Positions 38,566-45,914 of a DNA stretch of 64,000 nucleotides are shown piece after piece. Position numbers and translations under genes: made by a program. Under the pieces are notes generated by a model. The model made no database searches and was not told where the DNA came from. It saw only the letters and a program-made list of their open reading frames with translations. The stretch spans positions 86,829 through 150,828 of the forward strand of contig JAABTH010000003.1 of NCBI GenBank assembly GCA_011389985.1. Reading direction: 5' to 3'. Position 1 is the first letter of the stretch. Each line of letters starts with the position of its first letter. The DNA comes from Bacillota bacterium (GTDB taxonomy: Bacteria > Bacillota > Dethiobacteria > DTU022).

Positions 38566-39357
38566 TTGACCGATCCAAATAGTAAAACGGTCATAAAACC
38601 TGAAAATATAATATGGCAATACGGGGAAGAAGCTGGCAATAAGGATCTACCCTGGGGACCGCATAAAATACCGCTTAATCTGGAGATTTCCGGAATAAAA
38701 ATATCTCTTGAACAGCATAAATCAGGTTTTTTGTACTATCGCGAAGCTAAGGGAGAAACCATTGAAAAACTTGTATTGGCCGGGAAGAGCCAGCTCTTTT
38801 TAAGCCCTGTTGAACCGATGAATGTACCTGCAAAGGTAAGCAGCCATTTACTTATTGATTTTAAACGGCCTCTTGTCGTAGAGCCACAATCTACCAAGAG
38901 TATATTTGTTACATTTCCTCTTGAAATTGCAGTTGCCCTGGGCAGGAGATTAACAGGGGAAAGCATCATTGATATTTTCACGAAATGTATAAGCAAGCAT
39001 ACACTCTACGGCACTATTAAAGACGGGATTATCTGCAAGTATTGGCAAAGTGATCTTTACAACACTGTTCCTGATTTAAATCCAGCGGAACTTGGTGTAA
39101 TGCAAATTGAAATTCAAAATCCGACCGGCAGCTGGGCTGAGGTAGGAAAAGCTGTATTCAGTGCCCATGGAATGAAAATATATTATGGACCACGGCTGGT
39201 TACATTAAACTCGGTTATGAAGATAATCAATGAACATGATGCCGAAACCAGTTTTATTGACAGCCCGCTAAAGACAGGGCTTAAACTTGCTTATGAGCAG
39301 TTTAGTTCAAGAATCCTCACTCAACAGGGGAAAACGCTGATGGAGGAGGGATATTAG
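38566..39357 (+). CDS. DUF432 domain protein, partner of the MscS channel
   Basis: 263 aa from TTG 38566 (CTGGAGG 8 nt upstream). The DUF432 family is recognised from LSPVEPMNVPAKVSSHLLIDF, TFPLEIAVALG, ISKHTLYGTIKDGIICKYWQS and VMQIEIQNPTGSWAEVGKAVF, ending with a helix. No membrane segment or signal peptide, so cytoplasmic. The stop TAG shares its last base with the GTG of the MscS gene, a tight translational coupling. The family was described mainly from archaea next to MscS-type channels; a role in gating or sensing is inference. Confidence 0.8.
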   Translation: MTDPNSKTVIKPENIIWQYGEEAGNKDLPWGPHKIPLNLEISGIKISLEQHKSGFLYYREAKGETIEKLVLAGKSQLFLSPVEPMNVPAKVSSHLLIDFKRPLVVEPQSTKSIFVTFPLEIAVALGRRLTGESIIDIFTKCISKHTLYGTIKDGIICKYWQSDLYNTVPDLNPAELGVMQIEIQNPTGSWAEVGKAVFSAHGMKIYYGPRLVTLNSVMKIINEHDAETSFIDSPLKTGLKLAYEQFSSRILTQQGKTLMEEGY

Positions 39358-40172
39358 TGCTTGAGTGGTTTAGTTATGAAGTATATGGGTCTGTAACCTG
39401 GTTCAACCTGGTCATAGCTGTGTTGATTTTCCTGGTAGCCCTGGTAATCGGCAAGGTGCTGTCAGTGCAGTTGAGACGCTCCCTCAAAGAAAAAATGAGC
39501 AGGGAAAACCTGGATATACTCAGCAAGATTATTAATTATGGCATCCTGCTTATCGCAATTATATGGATTATGCCCACAATAGGAATTGAACCATCCGGTC
39601 TGATGGTTGCCGGTGGTATTGTTGCCCTTGCTATTGGTTTTGCCAGCCAGAGCATTATCGGAAACCTGATCTCCGGACTTTTTTTAATGGGTGAACGACC
39701 AGTCAAAATCGGTGATTTAATTAATATATCTGACGAGTTGGGGATAGTTGAAGATATTCATATAATATCAACTACTATTCGTACACTAGACGGCAATTTT
39801 GTTCGAATTCCCAATGAAACTGTATTTACCTCGATTATAACCAACTATACCAGTAACCCTGTTCGTCGTTTTGATTATAAGGTAGGTATCAGTTATGCCG
39901 ATGATGCCGAACTTGCAGTTAAGGTGATTAAGAATGTGATCAATGATCATCCCCTGGCTTTAATTAACCCGGCTCCACAGGTTTTTGTTGAAGAGCTGGG
40001 TGACAACAGTGTCGATATTCTTGTAAGGGTTTGGTCGCCTTCAACAGAGTGGTACGGCGTTAAGATGGAATTGCTCTGGAAAATTAAAGCTGAACTGGAT
40101 ACAGCCGGAATTGAAATTCCCTTCCCACAAAGAGTTTTATGGTTTGGCGCTGAAAAAGGCGAAGAAGGATAA
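39357..40172 (+). CDS. Small-conductance mechanosensitive channel, MscS family
   Basis: 271 aa. Three N-terminal membrane helices (LVIAVLIFLVALVIGKVL; IINYGILLIAIIWIMPTIGI; and the pore helix VAGGIVALAIGFASQSIIGNLISGLFLM), then the MscS beta domain (RPVKIGDLINISDELGIVEDIHIISTTIRTLDGNFVRIPNETV) and the alpha/beta C-terminal domain. It opens under membrane tension to release solutes after osmotic downshock. Starts at GTG overlapping the DUF432 stop, with GGAGGAGGG upstream. Confidence 0.94.
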   Translation: MLEWFSYEVYGSVTWFNLVIAVLIFLVALVIGKVLSVQLRRSLKEKMSRENLDILSKIINYGILLIAIIWIMPTIGIEPSGLMVAGGIVALAIGFASQSIIGNLISGLFLMGERPVKIGDLINISDELGIVEDIHIISTTIRTLDGNFVRIPNETVFTSIITNYTSNPVRRFDYKVGISYADDAELAVKVIKNVINDHPLALINPAPQVFVEELGDNSVDILVRVWSPSTEWYGVKMELLWKIKAELDTAGIEIPFPQRVLWFGAEKGEEG

Positions 40173-40227
40173 GACCTTTTTGATAAATAATTTATAATAC
40201 CGATCATACTTAAATAAAATCATGTGG

Positions 40228-40248
40228 CCCGTCCAAAAATTGGACGGG
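40228..40248. other. Symmetric hairpin between convergent genes
   Basis: CCCGTCCAA-AAA-TTGGACGGG is a perfect 9-bp stem with a 3-nt loop, 56 bp after mscS and before the end of the convergent pseudogene. Neither side has a proper T-run; it may still work as a two-way transcription barrier. Confidence 0.5.
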
Positions 40249-40270
40249 ATACTTGTAAAGTAAAGAGATT

Positions 40271-40969
40271 TTACCAGGCCGGTTCGGCAATACCTGTAGC
40301 AGTTAGGCGGTAGGGAACCCAGGTCAGGGCAAACATCTTTAACAGAATGTTTTTTTTAAGCGGTTTGACAGTAAATTGCTCCAGCTCTTCAGTCAGGGGA
40401 TTCATGGCAGCGACCAGAAGGTCGGTTTCACGTTTGAATTCTTCTTCAAGTTCCTGCAGTTTCTGGCGCTGGACTTCCAAAGTTTCAACAGCTCGTTTAA
40501 TATCTTCCTGCTTGCTTAACACTCTGCCCGCGCCCCGTGCTGCTGTTGTTGCCTTCCCCAGTGTGGTTGCGCTAATTGCTGATTTTCCCAAAAATGAGCC
40601 AAGTAATGTAGTGCCGAGAGAAATTGCTGTTTGCATTTTATGCTGTTTGGCTTGATCTTCTTGCCTGCTAACTGCCTGCTCGGCTTTACGTACTCTTTCT
40701 TCCATAGTTGCTATCCGCGAATTATATTTTTGGCGTAGTTTATCCATAGCCGCATCTCTTTGTTCGCGGGCGCTCTGCTGCAGTCGAACCCTGAAGTCAC
40801 GTTCAGATTCACCAGGCTCGGATATTTCTTTAAAACTTTTACTTTGCATCAGCTCAAAAATTTCATTATCTTTGGAATCATACAACAGCAGACTTTAACC
40901 CGGTTTTTTATCAGTAAGATTATATGGCCGCCCGAGGTAGAAAACACCCAGTTTTTCATAATGCTCCAT
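40271..40969 (-). pseudogene. DUF87/HerA-like ATP-binding protein, disrupted by a premature stop and a large internal deletion
   Basis: The original start is intact: ATG 40969 with AAAAGGGAG 9 nt upstream, giving MEHYEKLGVFYLGRPYNLTDKKPG. An in-frame TAA (40895-40897) follows, then SLLLYDSKD in the same frame, which in intact relatives leads into the Walker A region. Here it jumps directly to the C-terminal part (ELMQSKSFKEISEPGESERDFRVRLQQ, coiled coil, a Gly/Ala-rich segment and a final TWVPYRL). Roughly 500-600 residues, including the whole ATPase core, are missing. The track's 204-aa ORF is only this tail from an internal TTG. Family assignment rests on recognised N- and C-terminal blocks. 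Confidence 0.75.
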
Positions 40970-41106
40970 AAAAATGTGCTCCCTTTTACGGCCCCAGCAG
41001 CTGCCGCTTGTGAATATCAATTGAGTTCGATAAATTGATATATTAAAAACAGCAGTCAATTATCCTGCAAAAACAAAGTAAATCACTCGCACTGACTTAC
41101 CGGTTA

Positions 41107-41135
41107 TTGACACATTTTGATATTTTGTATAAACT
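41107..41135 (+). promoter_or_regulatory. Probable promoter of cysK
   Basis: TTGACA, 17-bp spacer and TAAACT. TTAAACATATA directly at and after the -10 (41135-41145) recurs upstream of the peroxiredoxin gene (42620-42630) and might be an operator for the Rrf2 regulator. Confidence 0.5.
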
Positions 41136-41194
41136 TAAACATATATATCCTATAACTTTAGTAGAAAAAGCAAACAGTAAGCATGGAGGTTGAG

Positions 41195-42121
41195 ATGAAG
41201 ATAGCTAAAGATGTGACTGAGCTGATCGGTAATACTCCCATGATAAACCTTAACAGGGTTACTCATGGTTGCCTGGCAAAAGTGGTGGCCAAGCTGGAAT
41301 CCTATAATCCGGGAGGCAGTATAAAAGACAGGATTGGTTTAGGCATGCTTGAAGCTGCAGAGCATGAAGGTATGATTGGTCCGGATACAGTAATTGTCGA
41401 GCCTACAAGTGGTAATACAGGTATTGCCCTGGCCATGATTAGTGCTGCCAAAGGATACAAGTGTATTCTTGTGATGCCGGACACAATGAGCAATGAACGC
41501 AAAATGATGCTCAAAGCCCTTGGTGCTGAGCTTTATTTAACAGCTGGTGAGAAAGGAATGAAGGGAGCGATAGATAAGGCCGAAGAATTAGTTGAAGCGA
41601 ACAGCAACTATTTTATACCTCTTCAATTTACTAATCCGGCTAACCCCGATGCTCACCGCAGAACTACAGCAGAGGAGATTTGGGCTGATACAGAAGGCAA
41701 GTTAGATATTTTGGTTTGCGGGGTTGGCACTGGTGGCACGATTACCGGAACAGCCCAGGTTTTAAAAGGGCGCAAACCTTCTATAAAAATTGTTGCGGTT
41801 GAACCGGATGAGTCTGCAGTGCTCTCGGGCAATAATTCCGGCCCACATAATATCCAGGGCATCGGAGCCGGTTTTATTCCCGACATACTGAAAATTGATC
41901 TGATTGACGAAATAATCAGGATAAAAAGTAAAGATGCTGTTGAAATGGCTCAAAGATTAATAAAAGAAGAAGGTCTTTTAGTCGGTATCTCTTCAGGAGC
42001 TGCTTGTAAAGCTGCAATCGAGATTGCTAAAAGACATAATAATGAAAACAAGTTAATTCTGGCAATCTTTCCCGATTTAGCTGAACGTTATATTTCAACC
42101 GTTTTGTTTAATAATAGTTAA
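41195..42121 (+). CDS. cysK: Cysteine synthase (O-acetylserine sulfhydrylase)
   Basis: 308 aa from ATG 41195, whose GGAGG site lies just after the track ATG at 41183. PLP enzyme making cysteine from O-acetylserine and sulfide. PLP lysine in [12 protein letters not shown], substrate loop [12 protein letters not shown], phosphate-binding [13 protein letters not shown] and [16 protein letters not shown] near the C-terminus. It leads a cluster with an Rrf2 regulator and the selenoperoxiredoxin. Confidence 0.94.
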   Translation: MKIAKDVTELIGNTPMINLNRVTHGCLAKVVAKLESYNPGGSIKDRIGLGMLEAAEHEGMIGPDTVIVEPTSGNTGIALAMISAAKGYKCILVMPDTMSNERKMMLKALGAELYLTAGEKGMKGAIDKAEELVEANSNYFIPLQFTNPANPDAHRRTTAEEIWADTEGKLDILVCGVGTGGTITGTAQVLKGRKPSIKIVAVEPDESAVLSGNNSGPHNIQGIGAGFIPDILKIDLIDEIIRIKSKDAVEMAQRLIKEEGLLVGISSGAACKAAIEIAKRHNNENKLILAIFPDLAERYISTVLFNNS

Positions 42122-42161
42122 TAAGATAAGTTTATTTGATAGATTAGGGAGAGGTGTTCAC

Positions 42162-42581
42162 ATGAAGCTTTCAACAAAAGCCCGTTACGCTTCAAGAGCG
42201 TTGGTTGATCTGGCCCTGCAATATGGTAAAGATCCTGTAAAGCTGAAGGATATTTCCGCTCGGCAGGATATTTCACTTAAGTACCTTGAACAGGTTATGT
42301 ATCCCTTACGAGTATGCGGATATGTTAAAACCCAAAAAGGAAGCAAAGGCGGTTATATTCTTGCCCGCTCTCCGAAAGAAGTTACTCTGCTCGAGATTGT
42401 TGAGTGTGTCGAAGGTTCTATATCGCCTGTTGAATGTGCTGATAATCCTAAGTTGTGTAAAAGAGCAGATTGTTGCTCTACTCATCTTGCATGGGTAGGA
42501 CTAAAAGATGCTATAGTCAGAGAACTTGGTAAGATTACCCTGGCCGATCTTGCCGGTAAGCACCTTCTCTTAAATAAATAA
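42162..42581 (+). CDS. Rrf2-family transcriptional regulator (CymR/IscR-like)
   Basis: 139 aa. Winged HTH at the N-terminus (MKLSTKARYASRALVDLALQYG, LKDISARQDISLKYLEQVMYPLRVCGYVKTQKGSKGGYILAR). Unlike Bacillus CymR it has a cysteine cluster, ECADNPKLCKRADCC, close in spacing to the iron-sulfur ligands of IscR-type members, so it may carry a cluster. It follows cysK by 40 bp. The location suggests control of cysteine synthesis and perhaps of the peroxiredoxin. Confidence 0.9.
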   Translation: MKLSTKARYASRALVDLALQYGKDPVKLKDISARQDISLKYLEQVMYPLRVCGYVKTQKGSKGGYILARSPKEVTLLEIVECVEGSISPVECADNPKLCKRADCCSTHLAWVGLKDAIVRELGKITLADLAGKHLLLNK

Positions 42582-42612
42582 TTAAAGCAGGAGTCATTAT
42601 TAAAATATAGAA

Positions 42613-42630
42613 TATATGATTAAACATATA
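42613..42630. promoter_or_regulatory. Palindrome upstream of the peroxiredoxin gene
   Basis: TATATG-ATTAAA-CATATA, 6-bp arms. Its right half contains TTAAACATATA, shared with the cysK promoter. Candidate operator only. Confidence 0.3.
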
Positions 42631-42653
42631 AATACACAACAGGAGGTATAATT

Positions 42654-43250
42654 ATGAGCGTTAAAGTAGGCCAGAAAGCGCCTGATTTTGAAGCTAATGC
42701 TTTTTATGAAGGTGGTTTTAAAAAAGTTAAACTGTCTGATTATAAGGATAAGTGGGTAGTAATTTGTTTTTATCCTGGTGATTTTACATTTGTCTGACCG
42801 ACCGAATTGGCGTCAGTTGCCGCCAGGTATGAAGAATTAAAAGAGCTTGGTGTTGAAGTTCTTTCCTGTAGTGTTGACAGTCAATTTACTCATAAAATAT
42901 GGCAGGAAGTGGAATTATCAAAAATGGTTGATGGCGGGGTGCCTTTCCCCATGCTTTCAGACACGGGTGGTAAAGTTGGCAGCCTTTACGGTGTTTACGA
43001 TGAAGAAGAGGGAGTTAATCTCCGGGGACGTTTTCTCATAGATCCCGATGGTGTTATTCAGGCCATGGAAGTGCTTACCCCCCCGGTTGGACGCAACTTC
43101 TCTGAACTTGTTCGCCAGGTTCAGGCATTTCAGCATGTGCGTAAAACCGGCGAGCCAACTCCTGCAGGATGGCAACCGGGCAAAAAAACACTTAAACCCG
43201 GCCCTGAACTTGTCGGCAGGGTTTGGGAAACCTGGAAGATTGGCGACTAA
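42654..43250 (+). CDS. Selenocysteine-containing peroxiredoxin (in-frame UGA at 42795)
   Basis: 198 codons from ATG 42654 behind AGGAGGTATA. The track shows only the part after the TGA. The frame is continuous and clearly one AhpC/Prx protein: [68 protein letters not shown], then [24 protein letters not shown]. The TGA (42795-42797) sits exactly at the peroxidatic cysteine of the TFVCPTE motif, as in known Sec-peroxiredoxins. A small stem TGGCG/CGCCA with a G in its loop starts 10 nt after the TGA, as expected for a bacterial SECIS. It reduces peroxides with a thiol donor. The C-terminal resolving Cys of typical 2-Cys enzymes is not evident (ending [15 protein letters not shown]). Confidence 0.93.
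42808..42825 (+). promoter_or_regulatory. Candidate bacterial SECIS element
   Basis: TGGCG-TCAGTTGC-CGCCA, a 5-bp stem and 8-nt loop, beginning 10 nt after the UGA codon. The loop G (42816) is 19 nt downstream, in the usual range for SelB recognition. Pairing by eye only; a shifted alternative (GGC/GCC) exists. Confidence 0.55.
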
Positions 43251-43314
43251 AGTAATGATGAAGCAGCCGAATTGATATCTAAGCATTCGAAAAATTAAGG
43301 GACAGGTAAATATG

Positions 43315-43352
43315 ATAATACCCGGGCATAATTCACCCGGGTATTATTTTTT
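43315..43352 (+). terminator. Rho-independent terminator
   Basis: ATAATACCCGGG and CCCGGGTATTAT form a 12-bp perfect stem with a 9-nt loop and a T-run, about 65 bp after the peroxiredoxin gene. Closes the cysK-rrf2-prx cluster. Confidence 0.93.
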
Positions 43353-43477
43353 AGATCTCCTGTAAGAAAGATGTACGGGAATCTCTTTAAATCAAGCTGA
43401 AATTAAGCTATCATAGTATTTAAGTTTATTTATTGATGATCAGCATTAGTAGAAAAATAAATGGGAGGTTAAGGAAT

Positions 43478-44014
43478 ATGAAAATTGAATTTTTAAAAGT
43501 AACCGTTGAATGTATAGCAGGTGATATAGCCGCGCAGCCTGATATGGCAGCTGTGGTTAATGCCGCAAACGCACAGCTGAAGACAGGTGGTGGCGTTGCC
43601 GGAGCACTTCACCGTGCAGCAGGCTCCGGTCTTGAGGAGGAAGGAAGACCGCTTGCTCCCATAAAGCCGGGGCAGGCAGTAATCACCGGTGGACATAATC
43701 TGCCCAATCGATATGTTATCCACTGTCTCGGCCCTGTCTACGGTATCGACAAGCCGGAAGATAAACTTTTAGCAGACTGCTATAAAAATGCCCTTAAGAT
43801 TGCTGAAGAAAAAAGAATTGACTCCATTGCATTCCCATCAATTTCAACAGGTGCCTTCGGTTATCCGATGAAAGACGCTGCAGAAATGGCATTTAAGACA
43901 GTGAAAGAAGTTATACCAGCTCTTAATAACGTTAAATTGATCCGTTTTGTGCTTCACGGATCTGAAGCGCTTGGTATTCACAAAGAGGCGCTTAATAAAA
44001 CTTTCGGAGGCTAA
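43478..44014 (+). CDS. Macro-domain protein (O-acetyl-ADP-ribose deacetylase-like)
   Basis: 178 aa from ATG 43478 (GGGAGGTTAAGGAAT upstream); the track start lies 45 nt earlier. Single macro domain: CIAGDIAAQPDMAAVVNAANAQLKTGGGVAGALHRAAG contains the ADP-ribose-binding GDI, VNAAN and GGGVAG elements. VIHCLGPVYG and IAFPSISTGAFGYPMKDAAEMA follow. Such enzymes remove ADP-ribose or acetyl from ADP-ribose derivatives. Stands alone between terminator and gatC. Confidence 0.92.
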   Translation: MKIEFLKVTVECIAGDIAAQPDMAAVVNAANAQLKTGGGVAGALHRAAGSGLEEEGRPLAPIKPGQAVITGGHNLPNRYVIHCLGPVYGIDKPEDKLLADCYKNALKIAEEKRIDSIAFPSISTGAFGYPMKDAAEMAFKTVKEVIPALNNVKLIRFVLHGSEALGIHKEALNKTFGG

Positions 44015-44162
44015 TCATAATTTAACCGGACCGGATGAGCAGGTTTTTATCCGTGTTACTCGAACCAATACGGAATAAATCATTAAAAGTATTTGCTTTA
44101 TTTAGTCCGTTATGCATGGGATACATCTATTTTCAATATACTATAAGCAGGTGATAACCGAG

Positions 44163-44447
44163 ATGACGAATACCAGGGAAACCTTAGAGAAAGCGATCCA
44201 AGTAATTAAGATAGAGATAGATCCGGAGGAAAGGAATATTTTACATGATGATTTGATCCAATTTCTGGAGTGGCTTAAGCCTCTTAAAGCGCTTGATACT
44301 TCCGGTGTTACGCCGGTTCGTTTTAGCCATGTTGCGGTAAATGCTTTCAGGGATGATCAAGCCTTGTCCTGTGATTTAAAAGAAGTAAGAAAAGCGGCGC
44401 CAAATTTTGACGAAGGTTTTTACACGGTGCCCCCGATAATCGAGTAA
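44163..44447 (+). CDS. gatC: Asp/Glu-tRNA amidotransferase subunit C
   Basis: 94 aa from ATG 44163, the usual GatC length; the track start adds 17 unsupported residues. Recognised by DDLIQFLEWLKPLKALDTSGVTPV, a charged middle, and the conserved end RKAAPNFDEGFYTVPPIIE. GatC wraps around GatA and stabilises the complex. First gene of gatCAB, 20 bp before gatA. Confidence 0.9.
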   Translation: MTNTRETLEKAIQVIKIEIDPEERNILHDDLIQFLEWLKPLKALDTSGVTPVRFSHVAVNAFRDDQALSCDLKEVRKAAPNFDEGFYTVPPIIE

Positions 44448-44467
44448 CTAAGCTGAGGAGGTACATT

Positions 44468-45913
44468 GTGAACTTAAATGAAATGACTGTTGTCAAAACA
44501 GCGGAAGCTGTAAACAATCAAGAGATATCAGCCCGTTACCTCATTGAGAGAACCCTTGAACAGATCAAAAACAATGTTAAACTTAATGCATTTGCCTGCA
44601 CTGCCGGTGCAGAGGCGTTTGAACAAGCTGATGCCGTCGATCAAAAAATTAAAAGTGGTTACAGCCTGCCTCTTGCAGGGATACCATTAGCTGTCGGAGA
44701 CAACATCGCTTATAAGGAATTACCCACCGCTTATGGGTCTGCTGCTTTTAGAAAATTTAAGCCTCCTTTCAGTGCTGCTGCTGTTGAAAAGCTGATAGGC
44801 GCCGGAGCTGTAGTGGTTGGCAAAATAAATACTGGCGATATGGGGTTTAGTTCGCATAAAGCATTGTCGCCTGCCGGGCCCGTTATGAATCCCTGGAAAG
44901 AAAATAGAATATCAGAAAGCCCCGGATCTGCAGCGTTGGCTGCCCGGCAGTGTATGCTTGCACTCGAAAGCGACAGCGAAGGCTCCTTAAGGCAGGGGGC
45001 TTCTTCCTGTGGGATGTATGGTTTTCGTCCCACACCTGGCAGGGTTTCACGCTATGGGCTCAATTTAAGTTCGGGTTCCTATGATCAGGTTGGATTTGCT
45101 GCTTCAACGGCCACCGATATGGGAATAACTTTTCAGGCCACTTCAGGTTACGATGAGCGGGATATTTTAACTTCAGTCAGCCGTGAAGCCGGTCCTAAAC
45201 CTGATCCCAATAAAGCGCCCGGCGAAATCACTTTAGCATTTTCTCCCGAGTGTTTTGATCAGCTTGATTCAATTTCAGCAAAACATCTTAAGCAGTTTCA
45301 GGCCAAATGCCTGGATCTTGGTTTTAAAGTAGTTGAATCATCTTTAAAACTTTTACCGGAAGCCTTAAAAGCTTTTTACATCATTGCTTATGCAGAAGCT
45401 TCCTCATCTTTTGCCCGCTTTGACGGAATCAGGTTTGGAACGGCAGCAGAAGCTGATGAACTTGAAGATTTATATTATAAAACCCGCAAGTTGACCTTTG
45501 GCCATGAAGCCAGGCGGCGCTCTGTTTTTGGTACATATATTTTAAGTAAAGGTAATTTTGAGCAATACTATCAACAGGCGCTAAAGGTATGGACCCTGGT
45601 TCGGCAAGATTTTAATAATGCAATGGCTAACTGTGATTTTCTTGTAATGCCGGTAGTTAGTGGAGCTGCTCCGTCAGGCATCGAAGAAAATGATTTCCTG
45701 CAGCGAATAGAATCGGATATATTTACAGCTCCTGTCAGTATGGCTTGCCTCCCTTCGCTTGCATTGCCGGCATGGCAGGAAGATGGTTTGCCTGCCGGTA
45801 TTCAGCTAGTCGGACATCCATTTAGCGATGAGATATTACTAAATGTTGCAGAAATGATCAATACAGAAACTATATTTCCTGATACAGACAAATCTGCCTG
45901 GGAGGAGGGCTAA
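44468..45913 (+). CDS. gatA: GatA-like amidotransferase subunit lacking the catalytic triad
   Basis: 481 aa from GTG behind GAGGAGGTA. Overall GatA: GIPLAVGDNIAYKE, GAVVVGKINTGDMGF, RQGASSCGMYGFRPTPGRVSRYGL, RRSVFGTYILSKGNFEQYYQQALKVWTLVRQDF, PVSMACLPSLALPAWQEDGLPAGIQLVGHPF. The active site is not normal. The catalytic Lys of GIPIAIKDN is Gly77. The GGSSGGSAA loop with the cis-Ser is RISESPGSAA, three residues shorter. Only the nucleophile position (Ser173 in EGSLRQ, normally GGSIRQ) is kept. GatA normally hydrolyses glutamine to give ammonia to GatB. This one should not, unless ammonia comes from elsewhere or a second GatA exists outside the window. Confidence 0.88.
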   Translation: MNLNEMTVVKTAEAVNNQEISARYLIERTLEQIKNNVKLNAFACTAGAEAFEQADAVDQKIKSGYSLPLAGIPLAVGDNIAYKELPTAYGSAAFRKFKPPFSAAAVEKLIGAGAVVVGKINTGDMGFSSHKALSPAGPVMNPWKENRISESPGSAALAARQCMLALESDSEGSLRQGASSCGMYGFRPTPGRVSRYGLNLSSGSYDQVGFAASTATDMGITFQATSGYDERDILTSVSREAGPKPDPNKAPGEITLAFSPECFDQLDSISAKHLKQFQAKCLDLGFKVVESSLKLLPEALKAFYIIAYAEASSSFARFDGIRFGTAAEADELEDLYYKTRKLTFGHEARRRSVFGTYILSKGNFEQYYQQALKVWTLVRQDFNNAMANCDFLVMPVVSGAAPSGIEENDFLQRIESDIFTAPVSMACLPSLALPAWQEDGLPAGIQLVGHPFSDEILLNVAEMINTETIFPDTDKSAWEEG

Positions 45914-45914
45914 G

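Noticed and set aside
42795-42797. Reading the TGA as a pseudogene-making stop in the peroxiredoxin
   Set aside because: It falls exactly on the peroxidatic cysteine codon, the rest of the gene is perfect, and Sec-peroxiredoxins are an established family.
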